Of a DNA stretch of 64,000 nucleotides, positions 7,167 through 15,650 are shown piece by piece. The notes beneath the pieces are model-generated. The model did not search any database, was not told the origin of the DNA, and was given only the letters and a program-made list of their open reading frames with translations. A program made the position numbers and the translations under genes. The stretch's first letter is position 1; every line of letters starts with the position of its first letter. The stretch spans positions 1 through 64,000 of the forward strand of contig NZ_JASLGT010000017.1 in NCBI RefSeq assembly GCF_030150205.1. Direction: 5' to 3'. The stretch is from Niabella sp. GTDB lineage: Bacteria; Bacteroidota; Bacteroidia; Chitinophagales; Chitinophagaceae.

Positions 7167-10100
7167 ATGTATTATTGTCTTTGGCTCCGTAAAGGAACGA
7201 GCATCCTGTTGATGTTACTGGCCCTGTTTATGGTAAACGGCTTGTTTGCCCAAACCTCTAACGTAATCAAAGGGCAGGTTCGTGATGAGGAAGGCCGGTC
7301 TGTAGCAGGTGCCTCCGTTGTGGTAACCAATACCACAACCGCATTTAGTGCAGGAACGGTTACCGATTCGTCGGGTTATTTTGAACTGAAGAACATCCCT
7401 TCAGGGGATGCTTATTCCTTTACCGTTACCAATAGCGGGTACCAGGAGGAAAAAATGACGGGGTATAAGATCAGGACCCATTCAAATATTTCTTTGCTGG
7501 TAAAATTAAAGCTGCAAACAACCGATATGAACGAGGTGATTGTTATCGGTTATGGAACCCAGAAAAGAAAAGATGTAAATGCGGCGATTGTTTCGATAAA
7601 ACCAGAGTTGCTGGATAAAACCTCACAGCCTTCCGTTGATAACCTCCTCCAGGGGCAGGCCGCCGGTGTTACGGTAACAAATGCAAATGAACCCGGCGGA
7701 GGTGTTTCTGTATTGATACGCGGGGCTACTTCCGCGGCTGCTGGGAATGGCCCGCTGGTGGTCATTGATGGCTTTCCTGTTATTTATGATCCGGTAGAAC
7801 CCGGCAGCGGCAATAAGTACAATAACGGGGGACGGGGCGCATTAAATGATATTAACCCCAATGACATTGCGTCGATCCAGATCCTTAAAGATGCGGCGGC
7901 TACTTCTATTTACGGCGCGCGCGGAAGCAACGGGGTAATCCTGATTACCACCAAGCGGGCAAAGACCGGATCCCAGGTGGAAGGTGCTTTAAATACCTCC
8001 TTTCAAACCATTGCACGCCGCCCGAAATTGCTGACGGCTAAAGAATTCCTCACTGAGCAAAACCGGTATGCCTATGAAGCGTACCTGCAGCAAAATCAAT
8101 TGCCGCCTTATGGGGGTATCAACCCTTCAATAGTGCCGCCATTTGTACCACCCAATCCGGATGCGCTGATGAATGAAACAGGAGATGGTACAGACTGGTA
8201 TAAGCTGATCACACAAACGGGGCGTATTGACCAGTATAATCTTAGTATAGCGCAGGGAAACGAGGTGACAAAAATGTTCTTTTCGCTGAATTATTTTAAC
8301 CAGCAAGGTGTAATAAAAAAGACCGGCCTGGAGCGGTTTACAGCCCGGTTTAATTTTGACCAGAAGATAAAAAAATGGTGGGACTACGGAGTTTCTATTA
8401 CCGCAGCATCAACAAAGTACCTAAACTCACAGCTGGGGAATGAACGGGATGAAAGTGCCGGCATCATTGAATCTGCATTAAACTACAGCCCGTTAATTGC
8501 CGCCATGCGGGACTCCCTTACCGGAAAATGGATCGAAGATCCAAAGCAACCGCTTTTAGCGCATCCGTTATCTTACCTGGATATTGATGATAACACCAAG
8601 GCCTACCGCTTTCTTGGAAATGCTTTTACCAATTTTTACCTGACGGAAAATAAAGATATCTGGTTCAAATTATCTTATGGAGCGGATGTCCGGAACAGTG
8701 TACGCAAAAGTTATTACCCGGTAACCAGCCGCTATGGCAGCCAGGTAAATGGTGAGGCAGATATTAACCGGGCAGAGCGGGCCGATTACGTAGGGGATAT
8801 GACCCTGAACCTGAGTAAGCAATTTGGAACACAACATAAGCTGGATGGTGTTGTAGGCTATTCCTACCAGAACTACAACGGGGAGGGCTCCGGTGCCAGG
8901 GCGCAGAACTTTACAACCGATGCATTATCATATGATCTTATCCAGGCAGGATCTCAGCGGCCGTTTGTATCATCCTACAGGGACCGGCATGTATTGGTAT
9001 CCTATTTTTCACGTCTGCAATATGCCCTTGAAGACAAATACATCATCATGGCTTCCGGCCGTATAGATGGCAGCGACCGTTTTGGTGCCAATAACCGCTA
9101 TGCGTTCTTTCCATCGCTGGCACTGGCATGGCGTTTATCGGGCGAAGATTTTCTGAAGAATGCCCGTGCTGTTTCTGATCTGAAATTAAGAGCCAGCCTG
9201 GGGCAGGTAGGGAATGAAAACATTCCGAACGATGCGGCATCGGAGTATTATATTTTTGGCGGAAGGAACTATTACTTTAATGGCAACCTTAGCCAGGGCG
9301 TTAACCTGGCTAAGCTGGGAAACCCCAATTTAAAATGGGAAACCACCACAGAGATGAACCTGGGGCTTGATTTTGGCTTTTTAAAGAACCGGATCACCGG
9401 CAACGTCGATTTTTACATCAAAAACATCAGGGACCTGCTGAGCTATCGGGCCTTACCCCAAAGCTCTGTTGTGGGTTCTGTACCCTGGAATATTGGCAGT
9501 ACCCGGGGCAAGGGGATAGAGTTTAGCCTGAATACCGTAAACCTTACCGGTCCGCTCCGCTGGACTTCCATTGCAACATTTACGGCTTACAGAGACTACT
9601 GGAAAGAGCGGGATCCTAAAGTGATGCTGCAGCCTTACCAGGGGGCAAAAGATCCCTTAACGGCTGTATATGCGCTGATTCCGGATGGTATTAAACAATA
9701 CGGAGAAGCAACCCCTGTGATGCCTTCTCTTTTGCCCGGGCAACAAAAATTTAAGGATATAAACGGGCTGGATGAAAATGGGAAACTTACGGGGATGCCG
9801 GATGGGGTGATTAACCAGGCAGACGTGGTGTATATGGGAACAAGGGCCCCTAAGTTTACATCAGGCCTGAACAATATACTCGAGTACCGGAATTTTGAAA
9901 TCCTGTTTTTCCTGTACGCTTCGGTAGGCGGTTTAAAATGGCCGACCACCTATATTGAACATGGCGTATATGGAAGTTATGGCACACAACGTTTCCGGGA
10001 CAATTTTAATTTCCTGAGCGAGGTAAAGGACCGGTGGACCTCCACCAATCCCAGCACAACAATGCCCAGCGGTGAAGTGAATAGTTACGCTTCTTATGGT

Positions 10101-10334
10101 AGTCCCTATTGGCAGGATGGTTCCTATTTAAGATTAAAAACGGTTTCATTGGGATACGCATTACCTAAGGGGCTGTTGCAACGTTGGGGCATGCAGCAGT
10201 TAAAAATTACAGTGGGCGCACAGAATTTGTTTACCATAACAAAGTATACCGGCTTTGATCCGGAAGCCGAAAACAGCCGTGCCGCTTATCCGGCTCAAAA
10301 AACATTTTACGCAGGTTTAACCTTTAAATTTTAA
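7167..10334 (+). CDS. SusC/RagA-family TonB-linked outer-membrane receptor (locus 1)
   Basis: 1055 residues. A signal peptide covers about 1-29 (ending GLFAQT). A carboxypeptidase-regulatory-like beta domain covers about 33-115. It is followed by a TonB-box-like EVIVIGYGTQ and the plug (DVNAAIVSIKPELLD, then INPNDIASIQILKDAAATSI and YGARGSNGVILITTK, hallmarks of the family). The rest is a 22-strand barrel ending in aromatic FYAGLTFKF. It forms the lidded transporter for oligosaccharides with the SusD-like lipoprotein 3 bp downstream. There is no N-terminal STN signalling domain, which is unusual for a receptor paired with its own ECF/FecR. The two downstream GH43 enzymes suggest arabinoxylan or arabinan fragments as substrate. 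Confidence 0.93.
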   Translation: MYYCLWLRKGTSILLMLLALFMVNGLFAQTSNVIKGQVRDEEGRSVAGASVVVTNTTTAFSAGTVTDSSGYFELKNIPSGDAYSFTVTNSGYQEEKMTGYKIRTHSNISLLVKLKLQTTDMNEVIVIGYGTQKRKDVNAAIVSIKPELLDKTSQPSVDNLLQGQAAGVTVTNANEPGGGVSVLIRGATSAAAGNGPLVVIDGFPVIYDPVEPGSGNKYNNGGRGALNDINPNDIASIQILKDAAATSIYGARGSNGVILITTKRAKTGSQVEGALNTSFQTIARRPKLLTAKEFLTEQNRYAYEAYLQQNQLPPYGGINPSIVPPFVPPNPDALMNETGDGTDWYKLITQTGRIDQYNLSIAQGNEVTKMFFSLNYFNQQGVIKKTGLERFTARFNFDQKIKKWWDYGVSITAASTKYLNSQLGNERDESAGIIESALNYSPLIAAMRDSLTGKWIEDPKQPLLAHPLSYLDIDDNTKAYRFLGNAFTNFYLTENKDIWFKLSYGADVRNSVRKSYYPVTSRYGSQVNGEADINRAERADYVGDMTLNLSKQFGTQHKLDGVVGYSYQNYNGEGSGARAQNFTTDALSYDLIQAGSQRPFVSSYRDRHVLVSYFSRLQYALEDKYIIMASGRIDGSDRFGANNRYAFFPSLALAWRLSGEDFLKNARAVSDLKLRASLGQVGNENIPNDAASEYYIFGGRNYYFNGNLSQGVNLAKLGNPNLKWETTTEMNLGLDFGFLKNRITGNVDFYIKNIRDLLSYRALPQSSVVGSVPWNIGSTRGKGIEFSLNTVNLTGPLRWTSIATFTAYRDYWKERDPKVMLQPYQGAKDPLTAVYALIPDGIKQYGEATPVMPSLLPGQQKFKDINGLDENGKLTGMPDGVINQADVVYMGTRAPKFTSGLNNILEYRNFEILFFLYASVGGLKWPTTYIEHGVYGSYGTQRFRDNFNFLSEVKDRWTSTNPSTTMPSGEVNSYASYGSPYWQDGSYLRLKTVSLGYALPKGLLQRWGMQQLKITVGAQNLFTITKYTGFDPEAENSRAAYPAQKTFYAGLTFKF

Positions 10335-10337
10335 TGT

Positions 10338-12290
10338 ATGATGAAAAATATAATGCTATCTGTTTTATTAGTAGTCCTGCTGGGTTCCTGCGAAAGGCGA
10401 CTCGATCCGGAGTTGCCGGGCACAATTAATACGGGCAATTTTTTTAGAACCCAGGCCGATCTTAATGCTGCAGCAACAGCGCTCTATCATGAACTGCGGC
10501 TGGGCGGCTGGGGGCCTTACCTGTTTTGCGATGGCAGTTCCTTTGTGATGGATGAAGTAGCAACAGATGAGTGGACGACCAAATGGGCATGGTCCAATTT
10601 CCTGAACGGGAACTGGATCGTTAATGAAGCAATGACCGTAGGGTTTTACAATTGGTTAAACCCGGCGGTGACCCGGGCTACGTATACGCTGGCAAAAATG
10701 GAGGAGTCGCCTGTAGCAGCAGCGGCAAAGAAAGTAGTAACGGCGGAAGTGCGGGCGCTTAGAGCATTTTTTGTATACGATCTTTACCGGTTCTATGGTC
10801 CTTTACCGCTGATAACCGACTATAAACGGGCCCTGGCTCCCGATCCGGATTATAAACCACAGCGGCCACCGGCAGCAGAAGTGGAGCAATTTATACTGGG
10901 CGAGTTACGGGCGGCAGCCAACGATCTTCCGGTAGAACAGGCTGCATATGGGAAAATAACAAAAGGCGCGGCACTTCATTATATGTTGAAATTGTACATG
11001 CGCAGGAAAATGTGGAAAGAGGCCATTGGAATCGCCAATGAAATCATTGGATTGAATTATTACCGTCTTGAGTCCGGTTATGAAAAAATATTTTCTGTAG
11101 ACAATAAAAAGAACCGCGAGCTGATCTTTGTGGTTACAGGGGAGGCGCTGGATTCATATGGAAACCACACATACGTGAATATTATCCCGGGTGATTTCCA
11201 ATCACCTTATGGAAATTCGCTTGATGGATGGAACGGGCACCGGATGCCCTGGGAATTTTATAACTCATTTAATGAATCGGACCTGCGCAAAAAACTTGCC
11301 TGGGCACAGTATACCAACAAATCAAACCAGCTGGTAAATATGCGCAATACGGATATTGGGGCACTGCCGTTAAAATATGGTATCGACCCAAAAGCCTTTG
11401 GTATATGGGCGGGTAATGACAAAGTGCTGGATCGCTATGCTGAAGTATTATTATTCAAAGCGGAGGCGTTAAATGAGCTCAACGGGCCGAACCAGGAAAG
11501 TATTGATCTGATCAACCAGATCCGGGCGCGGGCATTCGGATATGCTGCCGGGGTACTGCCGGCACAGACAGTGCTGGAAGAATCCTTTAATAATCCTTTG
11601 AATGGAGCGAAGGCCGGTATCTTCAGCATGAACAGGTATGATGATGCGGCTTCCTGGGAATATGCGATTGATAATACCGGTAAACTGGGGAGCGGCAATG
11701 CACTAAAAATTGATGTAAAAAATTCCGGTAGTGCCTTTTGGGCGCTGCAGGTACGTAATGAAAGTTTTAACTATGAAGCGGGGCGAACCTATAAGGCCAG
11801 TTTTAAAGTGTTATCCACAAAAAAGATCAGCTTCGATCTCCGGTTCGAAAATGGATTCGACTATATAAAAACCATCACGCTGGAAGCCAACCAGCCCACA
11901 ACAATTGAAGTGGAAACAACCGAATCTTCCCGCACCGGCAGCAATGCAAACGTAATGCTGGCGCTGGGTGGGTCCGGCTCCGATTACACATTATGGGTAG
12001 ATGATTTCAAGGTGACGGCTATGGAGAAGCAACTGGGCGGCGATTTTCCCAATGCATTGCGCCTGGCTGATTTTTCCGGTACAGCTACACTGCGGGAACA
12101 GATTCTGAAGGAGCGGGGCTGGGAATTTTGGTATGAAGGAAAGCGACGGGAAGACCTGATACGGATGGGCCGGTATGTGGAAGAAGGTAGAAAACATGCC
12201 TTTAATTTTTCTGAAAAGAACCTGCTGTTTCCTATACCGCAGGCGGCAATGATAGAAAACCCCAACCTGAAGCAAAATCCAGGGTATTAA
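10338..12290 (+). CDS. SusD/RagB-like surface glycan-binding lipoprotein with inserted CBM-like domain
   Basis: 650 residues, against roughly 450-600 for the family. The lipoprotein signal has its Cys at position 18 (LLGSCERR). Helical TPR-like SusD regions are at about 30-400, and the typical C-terminal SusD block (LREQILKERGWEFWYEGKRREDLIRMG) lies near 585-610. Between the family motifs LNELNGPNQESIDLINQIRA and LREQILKERGWEF sit about 150 extra residues (about 412-562). They are rich in beta strands and read like a CBM4/9/22-type jelly roll (LGSGNALKIDVKNSG, YEAGRTYKASFKVLS, YTLWVDDFKVT). A binding role for this insert is inferred. Translation may start at either of two consecutive ATGs. 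Confidence 0.92.
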   Translation: MMKNIMLSVLLVVLLGSCERRLDPELPGTINTGNFFRTQADLNAAATALYHELRLGGWGPYLFCDGSSFVMDEVATDEWTTKWAWSNFLNGNWIVNEAMTVGFYNWLNPAVTRATYTLAKMEESPVAAAAKKVVTAEVRALRAFFVYDLYRFYGPLPLITDYKRALAPDPDYKPQRPPAAEVEQFILGELRAAANDLPVEQAAYGKITKGAALHYMLKLYMRRKMWKEAIGIANEIIGLNYYRLESGYEKIFSVDNKKNRELIFVVTGEALDSYGNHTYVNIIPGDFQSPYGNSLDGWNGHRMPWEFYNSFNESDLRKKLAWAQYTNKSNQLVNMRNTDIGALPLKYGIDPKAFGIWAGNDKVLDRYAEVLLFKAEALNELNGPNQESIDLINQIRARAFGYAAGVLPAQTVLEESFNNPLNGAKAGIFSMNRYDDAASWEYAIDNTGKLGSGNALKIDVKNSGSAFWALQVRNESFNYEAGRTYKASFKVLSTKKISFDLRFENGFDYIKTITLEANQPTTIEVETTESSRTGSNANVMLALGGSGSDYTLWVDDFKVTAMEKQLGGDFPNALRLADFSGTATLREQILKERGWEFWYEGKRREDLIRMGRYVEEGRKHAFNFSEKNLLFPIPQAAMIENPNLKQNPGY

Positions 12291-12322
12291 ATGAAGTTTT
12301 TAAAAGCAAAAAAGTAGCGCAT

Positions 12323-13303
12323 ATGCGATTCCTGTATATTATTTGTCTATCGGGCCTGCTGCTGACGGCCTGTAAAAAAAAGTGGGGTGAAAACCCGGTA
12401 AGTGTGATTGATCCTGTAAAAGTGGAATACCCGGTAGCCTTTGAACAGCTGGAAGGGAGAGACCCGTTTGTGTTTGTGGATACGGTTGCTAAAAAATATT
12501 ATCTGACCTTTAATAATAAGCCGCATTTCAGAATGTACAGCAGTCCCGACCTGAAGAACTGGAAAGATGAGGGATATGCCTTTACTGCGGCGAATGATTT
12601 TTGGGGAAAACAGGATTTCTGGGCCCCGGATCTGTATAATTTTAAAAATAAATATTACATTTTTGCTACATTTTCCGCACCGGGAACAAAAAGGGGCACT
12701 TCTGTATTGACGGCCGATAAACCGGCGGGTCCTTACAGTGTGTTGGAAAACCGGGCAGTAACGCCGCAGAATTGGGCCAGTTTAGATGGCAGTCTGTTTG
12801 TTGACGAAACGGGTAACCCATGGATGGTATTCTGCAGGGAGTGGCTGGAAGTAACAGACGGACTGGTGTACGCCATGCCCCTGGCAGATGATTTAAAAAC
12901 GGGAAGCGGGAGTCCTGTGCTGCTTTTTAATGCTTCATCGGCAAACTGGGTGGCACCCATACAGTCTGGAAGTACAAAGGGCTATGTTACGGACGCTCCT
13001 TACGTTTTTAAAAATAACAGCGGCAAGCTGCAGATGTTATGGTCCAGCTATGATAAAAAGGGCAACTATGCCATTGGGCTTGCAACGTCTGAAAGCGGTA
13101 CGATTGCAGGTCCGTGGAAGCAATTGCCGGATCCGTTAAATGATGATGACGGCGGGCATGCGATGACTTTTAAGGGGCTGAATGGCCGGCAGTACATTGC
13201 CTATCATGCGCCCAATACCGGTGTTTCCAGGCCCAGGATTTATCCGGTTCAGGAAGAAAACGACAGGATTTATATCATAAAACAGGAAGCAAACAAAAAA
13301 TGA
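12323..13303 (+). CDS. GH43-family lipoprotein glycosidase (first of tandem pair)
   Basis: 326 residues. The lipoprotein signal has its Cys at 17 (LLLTACKKK), so it probably acts at the periplasm or outer surface. The five-bladed propeller family is recognised from GRDPFVFVD (Asp47, general base), WASLDGSLFVDETGNPW (Asp155, pKa modulator) and DDDGGHAMTF (the late His). At the usual general-acid position (EGP/EAP in most members) the sequence reads TDAP, with Asp224 in place of Glu. Likely substrates are arabinose- or xylose-containing oligosaccharides, judging from the neighbouring transporter and GH10. A tiny 8-codon frame starts right after the SusD stop. The 3' end overlaps the next gene by 4 bp. 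Confidence 0.88.
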   Translation: MRFLYIICLSGLLLTACKKKWGENPVSVIDPVKVEYPVAFEQLEGRDPFVFVDTVAKKYYLTFNNKPHFRMYSSPDLKNWKDEGYAFTAANDFWGKQDFWAPDLYNFKNKYYIFATFSAPGTKRGTSVLTADKPAGPYSVLENRAVTPQNWASLDGSLFVDETGNPWMVFCREWLEVTDGLVYAMPLADDLKTGSGSPVLLFNASSANWVAPIQSGSTKGYVTDAPYVFKNNSGKLQMLWSSYDKKGNYAIGLATSESGTIAGPWKQLPDPLNDDDGGHAMTFKGLNGRQYIAYHAPNTGVSRPRIYPVQEENDRIYIIKQEANKK

Positions 13304-14253
13304 AATACAGGAGCTGGCTTTTAATTTTGGGAATGACGGGTATGTTTGCCGGATGCAGCGGTATGAAGAAAGGGCAAACGAAGCCTGCTGCAGCACAGGC
13401 TGTATCAGAACGCCTGCAGCTGCGGGATCCCTTTGTTTTTTATGATCGTAAAACCGATTGGTATTATACCTATGCCAATAACAAGCACGGAATAAAGGCC
13501 TGGCGCAGTAAGGATCTGCAGCATTGGGAAGCGCTTGGAAATGTGTTTACGGCTTCAGAAAACTTTTGGGGCAAACAGGATTTCTGGGCGCCGGATTGTT
13601 ATTTTTACAAGGGGAAGTACTATCTTTTTGTTACCTTCTCCGGCACCGATAAAATGCGGGGCACATCGGTGCTGGTTTCGGATGACCCGGATAAAGGCTT
13701 TGTTCCGCTGGTAAATGCACCCGTAACCCCAAAGCACTGGATGTGCCTGGATGCGTCCTTATATATAGACAAAGCGCAAAAGCCCTGGCTGTTATTCAGC
13801 AGGGAATGGTTAGAGGTTTCAGACGGAGAAATGTATGCCCAGCAGTTGAGCAGTGATCTGAAAACGACCATTGGAGCACCGCAATTACTTTTTAAAGCCA
13901 GCGCCGCTCCCTGGACAAAAGCCATCTATGCTAAAGAATGGAACAAGGAAGGCGTGATTACGGATGCGCCCTTTATTTACCGGATGAAAAATGGCAGGCT
14001 GGCCCTGCTTTGGTCCAGTTTTGATAAGAGCGGAAAATATGCAATGGGGGTGGCATATGCCGCTTCCGGCAACATAACCGGTCCCTGGGTGCAATCTGCT
14101 ACAACCCTGAATGCGGATGATGGCGGTCATGGTATGTTATTTCATACAAGGGAAGGGAAACTGAAAATCTCCTATCATAGCCCGAACCACAGGGGAGCGC
14201 GCCTTACCATCAGGGATGTAGTGGTTCGGAAGGGACGTATTGTTTTAGAATAG
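13300..14253 (+). CDS. GH43-family lipoprotein glycosidase (second of tandem pair)
   Basis: 317 residues. The lipoprotein signal has its Cys at 19 (MFAGCSG). It is a clear paralogue of the upstream enzyme, with LRDPFVFYD (Asp43), CLDASLYIDKAQKPW (Asp151), TDAPFIYR (Asp222 where Glu is usual) and ADDGGHGMLF. The ATGA overlap with the upstream gene implies translational coupling. The pair probably arose by tandem duplication, and divergence in the loop before TDAP suggests different side-chain or linkage preference. Sugar specificity is not readable from the sequence. Confidence 0.88.
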   Translation: MKYRSWLLILGMTGMFAGCSGMKKGQTKPAAAQAVSERLQLRDPFVFYDRKTDWYYTYANNKHGIKAWRSKDLQHWEALGNVFTASENFWGKQDFWAPDCYFYKGKYYLFVTFSGTDKMRGTSVLVSDDPDKGFVPLVNAPVTPKHWMCLDASLYIDKAQKPWLLFSREWLEVSDGEMYAQQLSSDLKTTIGAPQLLFKASAAPWTKAIYAKEWNKEGVITDAPFIYRMKNGRLALLWSSFDKSGKYAMGVAYAASGNITGPWVQSATTLNADDGGHGMLFHTREGKLKISYHSPNHRGARLTIRDVVVRKGRIVLE

Positions 14254-14262
14254 ACCATTTTT

Positions 14263-14300
14263 CCCCGGTTCTTACCGGAAGAGTGGTGCCCCGGGGTTTT
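14263..14300 (+). terminator. Likely terminator of the GH43 operon
   Basis: CCCCGG (14263-14268) pairs with CCGGGG (14291-14296), followed by TTTT, 10 bp after the last GH43 gene. The loop is about 22 nt and contains a further accgg stretch, so the fold could vary. Confidence 0.45.
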
Positions 14301-14390
14301 CGTCTTTTGCTTTTACGGGAGCAACGCTAATGCGTGACCGGTAGTTGATTTATTTTGTATATTTATCTGGTCAGGTTAAATTTTAAAGCG

Positions 14391-14900
14391 ATGCAATCCG
14401 AAACTGCTACCATTTGCCAAAAACTGGCTGTTGTCGCTGTGATGCTCCTGGGCTTTCCGGCTTTTTTGTACGCCCAGGCACCGTTACACATGTCTTCCAA
14501 TAAAAAGGCAATTCAGCTATACTTTTCCGAAGTCATCAACAAGCACGATCTCTCCAAACTAAAACCGGCGGTTGCTGTGGGTTATGTCTGGCATGCGCCG
14601 GATGGCGGGCCGGCTCACCGCGCAGCCGACAGCGCTCATTTTAAGATGTTACAATTTGTTTTCAGCGCAATTCCCGATATACAGTATTCAATCGATAATA
14701 TGATCGAAGAAGGCGACCTGGTGGCTGTAAATACATGGGTGACCGGAACGGCCAATAAGGAATTTTTTGGCTTTCCGCCGGGGAAAAAGACAATCACATT
14801 TAGACAAATGTTTTTCTTCCGTCTCAAAAATCAAAAAATAGCAGAAGAATGGGAAGTGCTTGATATGGGAGGTATCAGGGACCAGTTATCAAAAAATTAA
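14391..14900 (+). CDS. Exported SnoaL-like (ester cyclase type) protein
   Basis: About 169 residues from the ATG at 14391; a TTG at 14355 would extend it, but ATG gives a normal start. A signal peptide covers about 1-30 (ending FLYAQAP). The remainder is a single SnoaL/NTF2-like cone: AIQLYFSEVINKHDLSKLKPAV, HFKMLQFVFSAIPDIQYSID, VAVNTWVTGTANKEFFGFPPGKKTI and EWEVLDMGG. Such proteins are small-molecule isomerases, cyclases or binding proteins, and the substrate is unknown. It appears monocistronic, convergent with the response regulator. Confidence 0.8.
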   Translation: MQSETATICQKLAVVAVMLLGFPAFLYAQAPLHMSSNKKAIQLYFSEVINKHDLSKLKPAVAVGYVWHAPDGGPAHRAADSAHFKMLQFVFSAIPDIQYSIDNMIEEGDLVAVNTWVTGTANKEFFGFPPGKKTITFRQMFFFRLKNQKIAEEWEVLDMGGIRDQLSKN

Positions 14901-14951
14901 ACGGGGCGGTTTCTGCCACACTGGAGCGGTAACAGATATGGAGTCCGGGCT

Positions 14952-14981
14952 AAAAAGGAAATTCATGTGCCATCCTTTTTT
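14952..14981. terminator. Bidirectional terminator between convergent genes
   Basis: The perfect stem AAAAAGGA/TCCTTTTT with a 13-nt loop is flanked by A and T runs, so it can end both the SnoaL-like gene (+) and the two-component operon (-). Confidence 0.5.
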
Positions 14982-15008
14982 ATTCAGTCTGTTAGGCTAC
15001 CTGGAGGC

Positions 15009-15650
15009 TTATTCATTCAGCCCCCTTTTGATTGCTTCTTTTACCAGCCCCGCTGTATTTTTTACTCCCAGCTTTTGGTTGATATTGAGCCGATGGGTTT
15101 CCACGGTTCTGAGGCTAATGAATAACGTATCCGCGATCTCCTGGTTTGACAGGCCTTCTGCTATCCGCTTTAAAACTTCCTTTTCTCTTTTGGTGAGTGG
15201 TATTTCATAAATAGAGCGGCGCTGGCCGGTAATGGACTCCTGTAACAGGATCTTTTTGATCGTTTCATCCATAAACTCCTCATCGTTCATAACTGCTTCA
15301 ATCGCTTTTTCGATGGTCTGCCTGTCAGCATTTTTCAGCAAATACCCTTTAGCGCCGCTACGAAAGATCTGTTTTACATAATTGCTGTCATCAAAGCTGC
15401 TAAAGGCGATGATCTTTATGCGTGCATGCAGCCGTAATACCTGTTTGCACAAATCAATGCCATTAATACCGGGCATTTGAATATCCATCAGCAGCACATC
15501 CGGGATAGTACCCTGCAAAAGGTCCATCAGCTCGTTGCCGTTTTGTGCTGTACCGTCAATCTGCAGGTTCGGGCAGCCTGCGAGCATCGTCCTCAGTCCA
15601 TTGATGACCACTTCATGGTCATCGATAATTGCTACACTGATCTTGTTCAT
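15009..15650 (-). CDS. NarL/LuxR-type response regulator
   Basis: 213 residues. The receiver domain covers about 1-125, with the acidic pair DD at 10-11 and the phosphoacceptor Asp in VLLMDIQMPGING. The switch Ser is in IIAFSSFDD and the Lys in YLLKN. A LuxR-type helix-turn-helix covers about 148-208 (PLTKREKEVLKRIAEGLSNQ, VETHRLNINQKLGV). Its start overlaps the kinase stop by 4 bp, so the two form one operon and almost certainly a cognate pair. Target genes cannot be read here. Confidence 0.93.
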   Translation of the reverse strand: MNKISVAIIDDHEVVINGLRTMLAGCPNLQIDGTAQNGNELMDLLQGTIPDVLLMDIQMPGINGIDLCKQVLRLHARIKIIAFSSFDDSNYVKQIFRSGAKGYLLKNADRQTIEKAIEAVMNDEEFMDETIKKILLQESITGQRRSIYEIPLTKREKEVLKRIAEGLSNQEIADTLFISLRTVETHRLNINQKLGVKNTAGLVKEAIKRGLNE

